IMG/VR virus record: IMGVR_UViG_3300028400_000028
Location: 1-26,358 of that record
DNA length: 26,358 nt
Direction: 5' to 3' (one strand)
Source: a virus
Within the stretch, counting starts at the first letter, position 1, and each line of letters begins with the position of its first letter. The position numbers and the translations under genes are program-made. The notes beneath the pieces were generated by a model that did not search any database, had not been told where the DNA came from, and was given only the letters and a program-made list of their open reading frames with translations. Shown piece after piece: positions 5,873 to 12,220 of the stretch.

Positions 5873-8128
5873 ATGCCAAACAAGACGATTGCGGAAGTAG
5901 CAGACGAGATCAAGGCGTCATACGAGTCCAACGCGGACACCAATGCCTATACCGATGCCGAAAAGGCCAAGCTGGCCGGCATCGAGGAGAACGCCACCGC
6001 CGACATGACCGGCGCGGAGATTAAGGCGGCCTACGAGGGCGAACCGGACACCAATGCCTATACCGATGCCGAAAAGGCCAAGCTGGCCGGCGTCGAGGCC
6101 AACGCCACCGCCGACATGACCGGGGCGGAGATCAAGGCGGCCTACGAGGCCGAGGCGGACACCAACGCCTATACCGATGCCGAAAAGGCCAAGCTGGCCG
6201 GCATCGAGGAGAACGCCACCGCCGACATGACCGGGGCGGAAATCAAGGCGGCCTATGAGGGCGAGGCGGATACCAACGCCTACACCGACGCCGAAAAGGC
6301 CAAGCTGGCCGGCATCGAGGACAACGCCACGGCAGACATGACCGGGGCGGAGATCAAGACGGCCTACGAGTCCAACGCGGACACCAACGCTTATACCGAT
6401 GCCGAGAAGGCCGCGCTGAATGACATCATGCAAAACGGTGTTGCTGCACCATATTTGAGCGTTGAATATGCTGGTGCGCGCATCAGCATCGGCGCGACTG
6501 TGGCAACAATTAATACCGGAACGGATTTCGGTGACTCTACGATTGGCGGGAATGGTGTAGAACATGAATTCTCAATCGTCAATCGCGGGGCCGATGATAT
6601 AACGCTACCTGCTGACGCGGCGTCGGTTGCGGGTGCTGGATTTTCGGTAACGCAGCAACCGGCTGCTGGTGTTTTAGCGCCAGACGAGTCGGCAGCATTC
6701 AAGCTGGTGTTTTCCCCAACGTCCGCTGGAGTCGCAAACGGAACTGTGTCGGTAGCATCATCCGATCCGGTACGGTCACCGTTTGATTTTGTTGTCGCCG
6801 GAAACGGTGTGGAGCTGTTAGTTGGTGGCGCGCCAGGTGAGGCTGGCTATGGTGTATGCGCTCCAGATTTGACTGGCACGGGATTCGAGCCGCTCGATGC
6901 GGCTCAATATACAGACCCGACAGCGGCAAATTTTGGCAATGCGCGCCACACACTCTCCGGCAGTATCGAGGTGATGATTCCGGCAATGGGGTTCAAGTCT
7001 GGCGCAAATCCAAACGAGTGGAGTTCAGCGTATCTCGCAACATACGCGGGAGATGTCTCAGCGATGGAGGCTGATGGATATATTCTGCATGAAGCATTTT
7101 ATGCTGGAGGCACAGGAGCCGCGCCGAATGTCGTGCCGGTGCTGGCAGTAGACAAATACCTGTGTAGCAAAGTGGCGCAGGGAACAGGATTTGTCGCGGC
7201 ATCGATAAAAGACGGCGATCCGCTATCGACGAGTTCAGACCATAATCCGGTAGCGGATATTACCGCCGCGGGCGGGGTCAACGCATATTACGCCGCAGTC
7301 CGCGCGGTCAAGGGGCGCGATTCCGCGAACGGTGAATACGACAGCGGGTCGCGCTGGTATGTGACGACTCGGCAGATTCAAGGGCTCATGCAGCTCATCT
7401 CGCTATGTCACGGTCAGGCCGCAACATCAACCACGCATTGCGCATGGTACGACGCTACTGGCGCTAAAAATTACCCACGAGGGTGCGACAACAACGCGCT
7501 CGGTAGCGTGGATGATGCGTCGCTGTCGTGGGTTGGTGATGGTTACAGTAATGCGGCGAAAACAGGATCGTGCAGCGACCCAGCAAAAACGTCTGTAAAT
7601 GGGCAGTTATGCGGGGTTGTGGAGCTGGGCGGGAATATGTATCAGATCAATCTCGGCATGACCCGCTCCTCCGATCAGGCGAGCGACGGCAGCGACACGA
7701 CGTTTTTTGTGCTCAAAAAACACATCGATCCGGCATCGCTGGATTGGGGGGCGGGCGGGCCGTCCGACGCTTGGGGGACGATTGCGTCACTTCAGGATCG
7801 ATATGACAGAATTGATATCCCCGCGTTGACTCATTCTTCAGCGTGGATGCGATTTGGCAACGGGACAAAACAGGTATTGCCGACGAACAACAACCAGATA
7901 TTATCTCTGGCCATGCCAGTCGATGCCAACGCAATATCAGCCGGAGGTACGCAGCAATTTGGGAATGATGGTATCTACCTATATCACCGTTCTCTGTTGT
8001 GCGTGCTCTCCGGCCTGAGCTGGAGTAATGGGTCCTTGGCCGGGGTGGCGGGCGCGCATCTGGGCCATGCGCGGGCGCACTCGTACAACCTTGTCGGGTT
8101 CCGCGCCGCCTGTGCCTTGTCGGCATGA
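5873..8128 (+). CDS. Fibre-like virion protein with C-type-lectin-like variable tip; DGR target
   Basis: This 751-residue protein has three parts. Residues about 10-185 contain near-perfect 37-residue repeats (NAYTDAEKAKLAG...ADMTGAEIKAAYE), known from phage tail fibres and probably forming an extended trimeric stalk. Residues about 195-315 resemble a Hydin/choice-of-anchor-D immunoglobulin-like domain (GNGVEHEFSIVNRG, FSPTSAGVANGTVSV). The C-terminus (about 320-751) ends in SGLSWSNGSLAGV...VGFRAAC, the formylglycine-generating-enzyme-like C-type lectin fold typical of DGR targets. VR covers residues 708-747; substitutions against the template are at 716, 727, 729, 731, 732, 735, 736, 738, 740 and 746. 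The stop overlaps avd. It should bind host receptors; the receptor is unknown. The part after the repeats is clearly poorer in GC than the neighbouring genes. Confidence 0.9.
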   Translation: MPNKTIAEVADEIKASYESNADTNAYTDAEKAKLAGIEENATADMTGAEIKAAYEGEPDTNAYTDAEKAKLAGVEANATADMTGAEIKAAYEAEADTNAYTDAEKAKLAGIEENATADMTGAEIKAAYEGEADTNAYTDAEKAKLAGIEDNATADMTGAEIKTAYESNADTNAYTDAEKAALNDIMQNGVAAPYLSVEYAGARISIGATVATINTGTDFGDSTIGGNGVEHEFSIVNRGADDITLPADAASVAGAGFSVTQQPAAGVLAPDESAAFKLVFSPTSAGVANGTVSVASSDPVRSPFDFVVAGNGVELLVGGAPGEAGYGVCAPDLTGTGFEPLDAAQYTDPTAANFGNARHTLSGSIEVMIPAMGFKSGANPNEWSSAYLATYAGDVSAMEADGYILHEAFYAGGTGAAPNVVPVLAVDKYLCSKVAQGTGFVAASIKDGDPLSTSSDHNPVADITAAGGVNAYYAAVRAVKGRDSANGEYDSGSRWYVTTRQIQGLMQLISLCHGQAATSTTHCAWYDATGAKNYPRGCDNNALGSVDDASLSWVGDGYSNAAKTGSCSDPAKTSVNGQLCGVVELGGNMYQINLGMTRSSDQASDGSDTTFFVLKKHIDPASLDWGAGGPSDAWGTIASLQDRYDRIDIPALTHSSAWMRFGNGTKQVLPTNNNQILSLAMPVDANAISAGGTQQFGNDGIYLYHRSLLCVLSGLSWSNGSLAGVAGAHLGHARAHSYNLVGFRAACALSA
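5900..6418 (+). repeat. 111-bp tandem repeats coding the fibre stalk
   Basis: The NAYTDAEKA codons begin at 5942, 6053, 6164, 6275 and 6386, exactly 111 bp apart, so the unit is 37 residues. The first and last copies are partial or diverged (ADEIKASYESN at the start, AALNDIMQNG at the end). High identity between units makes expansion or contraction by recombination likely, which would change stalk length. Confidence 0.92.
7994..8112 (+). repeat. DGR variable repeat (VR)
   Basis: This stretch aligns without gaps to 8546-8664 at a constant offset of 552. Across 7995-8112 there are 13 differences (8011, 8019, 8051, 8057, 8063, 8064, 8066, 8075, 8078, 8084, 8090, 8091, 8109) and each is opposite an A in TR: six to C, five to G, two to T. 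Position 7994 may be a further A-to-C change. Ten of the 23 TR adenines are unchanged, including those under the WSNG motif. The 3' 17 bp at 8092-8108 are identical in both copies and should hold the initiation-of-mutagenic-homing sequence. The first non-adenine mismatch is at 8113. Confidence 0.97.
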
Positions 8129-8145
8129 GCGATAGCGATATGCCG
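8121..8145 (+). promoter_or_regulatory. Inverted repeat just downstream of VR, candidate DGR target hairpin
   Basis: CGGCAT (8121-8126) and ATGCCG (8140-8145) can pair with a 13-nt loop. The element begins about 9 bp after the VR end and spans the target stop and the avd start. In the Bordetella phage BPP-1 DGR, a hairpin shortly after VR enhances retrohoming. The stem here is shorter and the loop larger, so the match is tentative. Confidence 0.3.
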
Positions 8146-8544
8146 GGAATCGCACGTGTGACGCCAGGAGAGGCAAAATTGATCCGCCGGATCGGTGAGT
8201 TGGCAAAGCGGCTCAATATTTATCTGAATCATTTTCCTCGTCACGAGAAGTATGCGCTATCGAACAGAATCAGGAATACGCTGTATGAGGTTTACGATCT
8301 GGTCGTTGAGGGTGAAAAGCGGTATCACAAAAAGACTGTGCTGACGAATCTTGATATTGCACATGAGCGACTAAGAATGCAGTTATGGTTGGCGAATGAG
8401 CTAGGGTATTTTTGTTATGAGCGTGGGGCAACCGGCCGCGATGACGCGCTGGCAGCGCGGAGGTATTTGACCATCAATAGAATGGTTGACGAGATCGGTA
8501 GGATGATTGGTGGGTGGATATCGAGCAAGAGGGATGCGTCTTAA
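8125..8544 (+). CDS. avd: DGR accessory variability determinant (four-helix bundle)
   Basis: This 139-residue protein begins with an ATG overlapping the target stop (ATGA). Its segments FPRHEKYALSNRIRNTLYEV, AHERLRMQLWLANELGYF and INRMVDEIGRMIGGWI are characteristic of the Avd/four-helix-bundle (23S rRNA insertion-like) family. Avd forms a basic pentameric barrel that binds the reverse transcriptase and template RNA and is required for mutagenic retrohoming. The basic residues in helices one and two fit nucleic-acid binding. The length is close to the roughly 125-130 residues usual for Avd. The region has lower GC than the neighbouring phage genes (25 of 60 bases at 8221-8280). The stop lies just before TR. 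Confidence 0.9.
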   Translation: MSDSDMPGIARVTPGEAKLIRRIGELAKRLNIYLNHFPRHEKYALSNRIRNTLYEVYDLVVEGEKRYHKKTVLTNLDIAHERLRMQLWLANELGYFCYERGATGRDDALAARRYLTINRMVDEIGRMIGGWISSKRDAS

Positions 8545-8545
8545 C

Positions 8546-8664
8546 ATGTTGTGCGTGCTCTCAGGCCTGAACTGGAGTAATGGGTCCTTGGCCGGGGTGG
8601 CGAGCGCGAATCTGAACAATGCGCGGACGAACTCGAACAACAATGTCGGGTTCCGCGCCGACTG
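8546..8664 (+). repeat. DGR template repeat (TR)
   Basis: This is the invariant donor copy of VR. It contains 23 adenines from 8547 to 8664, many in AAC or AAT codons when read in the target frame (nine AAY codons, seven changed in VR), which maximises non-stop substitution. It starts two bases after the avd stop and lies upstream of the reverse transcriptase, the common order VR-avd-TR-RT. The 3' GTCGGGTTCCGCGCCG part is shared with VR. Confidence 0.97.
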
Positions 8665-8793
8665 CGATTCCGTCCTCAAATCTCAAGTGAGAACAGTGGA
8701 GTCACAGGGAGACGCATTCCTGCGGAAACGCGAAATCTGCAACTCTGGCGTTTTTGGTAGGCGCATAGCCGAAGATCACGCCCGGGATCTATC
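8546..8793 (+). ncRNA. DGR template RNA with TR-RT spacer
   Basis: The 129-bp stretch between TR and the RT start holds no convincing gene. In characterised DGRs the RNA spanning TR and the following spacer is the template and primer scaffold for adenine-mutagenic cDNA synthesis. The exact RNA ends cannot be seen. A reading frame open across it (to 8797) is best explained by TR copying the target's coding sequence. Confidence 0.6.
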
Positions 8794-9786
8794 GTGAAAC
8801 GGGTTGGCGGGCTATATGGAGATGTGTTCTCTCCCGCCAACTTGTATGCGGGTTACATGGATGCCCGGAGGTGCAAGCGCTCAAAGCCGGCGTGTCTGGC
8901 GTTTGAGAAATCTCTTGCGGTAAATCTCGACGGGCTGAGGCGAGAGATTATTGCAGGCATCTACCGCCCAGCGCCTTTGCGCAAATTCACTATATGCGAG
9001 CCGAAGGAGCGAGTGATTCACGCGCCGTCGTTTCGTGATCTGGTGGTTCAGCATGCGATATATCGTATTGTCTGGCCCATTTTTGATGCGACATTCATCG
9101 ATCATTCATATGCCTGCCGGCCCGGATACGGGACGCATAAATGCGCTGATTATGTTCAGCAGGCGCTCAGACGGTCGGAGGGTTACACGCTACATCTGGA
9201 TGTGCGCAAATATTTCTACTCGATCGACAGAGGGTTGTTGCGCAAGATGGTCGAGAGAAAGGTCAAGGACGACCGGCTGGTTGATGTGATGGTGTTGTTT
9301 GCAGGCGGAGATTCAGGGCGTGGGATTCCAATCGGCAATTTGCTCAGCCAGATGTACGCGCTGATTTATCTCAACCCGATTGATCATTTCATCAAGCGAG
9401 AGCTGAGGGTTGCACGCTACGCCCGATATATGGATGACATGTTGCTGGTTGGTCTGTCTCGCGAAGAGTGCGATCGCGCCGGCGCTGCTGTAGAGCGCGA
9501 GCTGTCCCGTCTCGGGCTTGAGCTGTCGAAGGCTTCAATTGCGCCGATTTCGCGCGGCGTCAACTTCGTCGGCTACCGAACATGGCGCTCCAGGCGCTTT
9601 GTTCGCAAGCATTCGCTGTACACGTTCCGTCGAGCCGTCAAGCGTGGCGACAGGCAAAGGGCGGTGTCGGTTCTTGGGCATGCGCGACACACCAGCTCGT
9701 TGCGCTCAATGCTCTTATATGCACGAGAGGAAAATTATGAGCTCTATCTATCGCTACCGGCCGCATATCGGTCGATCGTCTCTTGA
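8794..9786 (+). CDS. DGR reverse transcriptase
   Basis: This 330-residue protein begins at GTG 8794. Reverse transcriptase motifs appear in order: QHAIY (86-90), GYGTHK (111-116), the first catalytic Asp in LDVRKYFYSID (Asp136), GIPIGNLLSQ (177-186) and YMDD (212-215) followed by LLVG. The I-G-N-L-L-S-Q motif is diagnostic of DGR and related retroelement enzymes, where others have a QG or PQG form. There is no maturase or endonuclease domain, and the length is normal for DGR enzymes. It copies TR RNA into cDNA with misincorporation at adenines, together with Avd; the product replaces VR. No start-site ribosome-binding sequence is strong, so expression may rely on read-through from avd. Confidence 0.95.
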   Translation: MKRVGGLYGDVFSPANLYAGYMDARRCKRSKPACLAFEKSLAVNLDGLRREIIAGIYRPAPLRKFTICEPKERVIHAPSFRDLVVQHAIYRIVWPIFDATFIDHSYACRPGYGTHKCADYVQQALRRSEGYTLHLDVRKYFYSIDRGLLRKMVERKVKDDRLVDVMVLFAGGDSGRGIPIGNLLSQMYALIYLNPIDHFIKRELRVARYARYMDDMLLVGLSREECDRAGAAVERELSRLGLELSKASIAPISRGVNFVGYRTWRSRRFVRKHSLYTFRRAVKRGDRQRAVSVLGHARHTSSLRSMLLYAREENYELYLSLPAAYRSIVS

Positions 9787-10162
9787 TTTGATGGATCGGG
9801 AAGGTAATGTCGCCAGCTTGGATCTCTGCGAGATTGACGGCTGGCGTTACGTCAGTGTTGCCGATGATGCCGTGCCGGATGTCGACGTTGTCATCGAGCC
9901 AGTTACGCTCACGGATGAGTTGCGCGGGGCTATAAAACAGTTGTCTCCACACTGTCGTTTGATCAAGCGCCGCGCCGAGGCGCGCATCAGCGAGCGCTAT
10001 TCGCTGGCGGACCGTCTGCAGATCGCGGCCATTGCCGGTGGCATCAGCAATGGGCTGGTGGAGGAGACGCCTGGGTATCGGGCCATGATGGAGGCCTACC
10101 GCGACTATGTCGTGAGCGTCAACCAGTGGGCGGCCGGCGAATATGGCAAGCTGGGGCTTTGA
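9737..10162 (+). CDS. Hypothetical protein, probable fibre-associated or assembly protein
   Basis: The chosen start is ATG 9737, inside the end of the RT gene, with GAGAGG (9725-9730) 6 nt upstream, giving 141 residues. The longer upstream frame is only the RT in another phase. The N-terminal half is beta-like (DLCEIDGWRYVSVADD); the C-terminal half is helical, with RISERYSLADRLQI and a final WAAGEYGKLGL. Similar small proteins with a YSL..RLQI and AYRDYV..V..W pattern lie after phage tail-fibre genes, so a fibre chaperone is possible. I do not recognise a named family. Confidence 0.6.
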   Translation: MSSIYRYRPHIGRSSLDLMDREGNVASLDLCEIDGWRYVSVADDAVPDVDVVIEPVTLTDELRGAIKQLSPHCRLIKRRAEARISERYSLADRLQIAAIAGGISNGLVEETPGYRAMMEAYRDYVVSVNQWAAGEYGKLGL

Positions 10163-10313
10163 CGGCGTGACGCGCTCAGATCGCTTCGGCGGCGTCGAGG
10201 AGCGTTTCCGGCTGCTATGCCCCGACTCAAAAACCGTTAAACGTTTCTGGAACGATTTAAACGGGGTCTGGCGCATCTCTGCGCCCTCGCACTCCGCGAA
10301 ATCGGCGAGGTAG
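10143..10313 (+). CDS. Possible 56-residue ORF between fibre cassette and F gene
   Basis: An ATG at 10143 inside the end of the previous gene opens a 56-residue frame with aromatic and basic content (RFWNDLNGVWRI), ending 7 bp before the F gene start. No clear ribosome-binding site is seen. It fills an otherwise 158-bp gap and could be a small real protein or chance. Confidence 0.35.
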   Translation: MASWGFDGVTRSDRFGGVEERFRLLCPDSKTVKRFWNDLNGVWRISAPSHSAKSAR

Positions 10314-10320
10314 CCCGAAA

Positions 10321-11841
10321 ATGTCCGTTTCCAGCCCCGGACCCGTCCCCGGCGACGGCCTCGACTACTTCCGCGCCAAGGGCGTCAAGCCGTCGTTCGA
10401 CTATCGCGATGTCTGGCGCGAGGAGCATGCGGCCGCGTTCACGGTGGCCAAGGCGATGCAGGCCGATCTGCTGATGGATCTGCGCGAGGCGGTGGACAGC
10501 GCGCTGGAGCGCGGCGAGACGTTCGATCGGTTTTCGAAGTCGTTGCGGCCGGTGCTGGAAAAGCAGGGTTGGTGGGGTCGGCGCGAGATGCTCGACCCGA
10601 AGACGGGCAAGGTGGTCGATGCGCAGCTCGGCAGCCCTCGCAGACTACTCACTATATATAATGCCAATCTGCGCACCGCGCGCGCCGCCGGGCAGTGGCA
10701 GCGCATCCAGCGCAGCCGCCGAACACATCCCTGGCTGCTGTACCGGATCGGCCCGTCGAAGGAGCATCGGCTGGAGCATGTGCAGTGGAACGGCGTGCTG
10801 CTGCCGGTGGATGATCCCTGGTGGCTGAGCCACTTCCCGCCGAATGGCTGGGGCTGCAAGTGCCATGTGCGCCAAATCAGCCAGCGTGAGCACGATCGCC
10901 TGACGCGCAGCGGCAAGGTAACGACGACCGCGCCGCCATTGTCGCTGCGGGAGTGGGTCAACAAGCGCACCGGCGAGACGGAGCTGGTGCCGAGCGGCAT
11001 CGATCCGGGCTGGGGCACCAATCCGGGGGCGCTGCGCACGGCGGCGCTCAAGCATCAATTGAAGCAGAAGGAAAAGGCCCTCGATGCCGCGTTGAAGCGG
11101 CCCTTGCCGCCACATCCGCAGCGGCTGACGGACCTCGACGATCTGCTCGCCGCCGGCGCGTCGATCCGTCGAGAGCTTGCGAAGGCGCGCTCTGCGGATG
11201 GCAAGGTGGATGAGACTGCGTTTCGCGCCACGCTCCGCGAGCGCCTGGCGCAGGTCCGGCCGATGGCGGCCCTGGTCAAGACGGCCGGTGGCGGCAAGGG
11301 AGCGGCGCTGGTCAAATCCGTCTCGAAGTGGCTGCCGGATGACTGGCTGCGGCGGTCGGACGAGGCTGGCCGGCTGCGAGTCAGGTTCGATGGCAAGGGT
11401 CGCGGCTGGGCGTGGACGGCAAAAAAGACCGGGCCGGTCCGTCTGGCGAAATACGGCGTGGTCGATGCCGCCGAGGGGGACGGGTTTCTGGTGGTGCGCG
11501 ATGCGGGCAATGCCCTGCATGAGCTGATGCATCGGATTCAGTCGGTTTATCCGGAGCTGGATGAGCTGTTTCAGGCGTTGCATCGCCGGCGCACGGCGGG
11601 GGAAGCGCTGGTGTCGCTGAAGGCGCTGAAGCCTGACCGCGACTACAGTCCAGACGAGCTGGCGCGCCCGGACAATTATCTGACGCCCTATCAGGGCAGG
11701 GAGTATGCGGATGGCGGGGCGCTGGAGGTGATGACGATCGCCTTCGAGTATGCGCTCGGTCGGCGCGGGCTGCTGCTGGATATGCTAGAAAAGGATCGTG
11801 AAATGCTGGATCTGGTGCTGGCGGTGCTTTTTCACTTTTAA
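10321..11841 (+). CDS. Minor head protein F (Mu gp30-like, SPP1 gp7 type) with C-terminal HExxH domain
   Basis: This 506-residue protein starts at ATG 10321 with a GGCGAGGT site upstream. Residues about 50-215 are the Phage_Mu_F domain, ending in the hallmark FPPNGWGCKCHVR (Asn175 to Cys181). This family helps assemble the head around the portal. The C-terminal region, about 345-506, is an addition: it has NALHELMHRI with His400-Glu401-x2-His404 and a later Glu469 in GALEVMTIAFE, the arrangement of a zinc metallopeptidase. It may process virion or host proteins after injection. The domain function is inferred from motif only. Confidence 0.87.
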   Translation: MSVSSPGPVPGDGLDYFRAKGVKPSFDYRDVWREEHAAAFTVAKAMQADLLMDLREAVDSALERGETFDRFSKSLRPVLEKQGWWGRREMLDPKTGKVVDAQLGSPRRLLTIYNANLRTARAAGQWQRIQRSRRTHPWLLYRIGPSKEHRLEHVQWNGVLLPVDDPWWLSHFPPNGWGCKCHVRQISQREHDRLTRSGKVTTTAPPLSLREWVNKRTGETELVPSGIDPGWGTNPGALRTAALKHQLKQKEKALDAALKRPLPPHPQRLTDLDDLLAAGASIRRELAKARSADGKVDETAFRATLRERLAQVRPMAALVKTAGGGKGAALVKSVSKWLPDDWLRRSDEAGRLRVRFDGKGRGWAWTAKKTGPVRLAKYGVVDAAEGDGFLVVRDAGNALHELMHRIQSVYPELDELFQALHRRRTAGEALVSLKALKPDRDYSPDELARPDNYLTPYQGREYADGGALEVMTIAFEYALGRRGLLLDMLEKDREMLDLVLAVLFHF

Positions 11842-11851
11842 TGGCGAACCG

Positions 11852-12160
11852 ATGCGACTGGAACTGAAAAACTGGAAGGGTGAGCTTGTCGGCCATATTG
11901 ACTGGGACCGCGAAGCTGGAGAGGTGTCTGGCCCGCTGGCCGCGAGAGTGCTTGAGTTGACCGCGCGGGCGCTGGCGGACGGGTATGTCATGACCGACCC
12001 CTACCCCACCGCCTACGACATTGGCGCCGAGCCGCTGCGCAGCGCCCGCGATCTGGCGTTGATCCTGTCGACCGACTGGCAGGTGCCGCCCGAACTGCGC
12101 GACGCGCTTCCGCCTCCTCCCAGGATGCCGGACGATCTCCCCCCAGACGTCACCTTCTGA
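11852..12160 (+). CDS. Hypothetical phage protein
   Basis: The ATG at 11852 is favoured because the protein (102 residues) then begins with a natural beta-strand pattern, MRLELKNWKGELVGHIDW; the extra upstream residues are F-gene sequence in another phase. The C-terminus is rich in Pro and Asp. It lies between the F-like gene and the protease gene. No family or function is recognised. Confidence 0.6.
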   Translation: MRLELKNWKGELVGHIDWDREAGEVSGPLAARVLELTARALADGYVMTDPYPTAYDIGAEPLRSARDLALILSTDWQVPPELRDALPPPPRMPDDLPPDVTF

Positions 12161-12220
12161 CCGCCCCGGTCGCAACGAAAGTTAATCCCCGCGCCGATCC
12201 CCTCCGCCGACAATGGCGGC

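Noticed and set aside
5873-6418. CRISPR-like reading of the regular 111-bp repeats
   Set aside because: The units are contiguous, in frame and protein-coding, with no unique spacers.
8052-8073. Inverted repeat CGCGCAT / ATGCGCG inside VR
   Set aside because: The pairing exists only because of a VR substitution: TR has an A that breaks it. It is therefore a chance product of mutagenesis and not a conserved hairpin.
8507-8797. Open frame across TR that could code an 83-96 residue lectin-tip-like protein
   Set aside because: It is open because TR copies the target's coding sequence. It has no ribosome-binding site, and the part after TR has no protein-like pattern; the stretch is better explained as template RNA.
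9518-9736. Upstream extension of the gene at 9737-10162
   Set aside because: The extension lies wholly within the RT gene in another phase, while ATG 9737 has a good ribosome-binding site.
12160-12220. Promoter or terminator before the protease gene (short GACCG/CGGTC pairing)
   Set aside because: The stem is only 5 bp with no U-run, and no convincing -35/-10 pair is visible.
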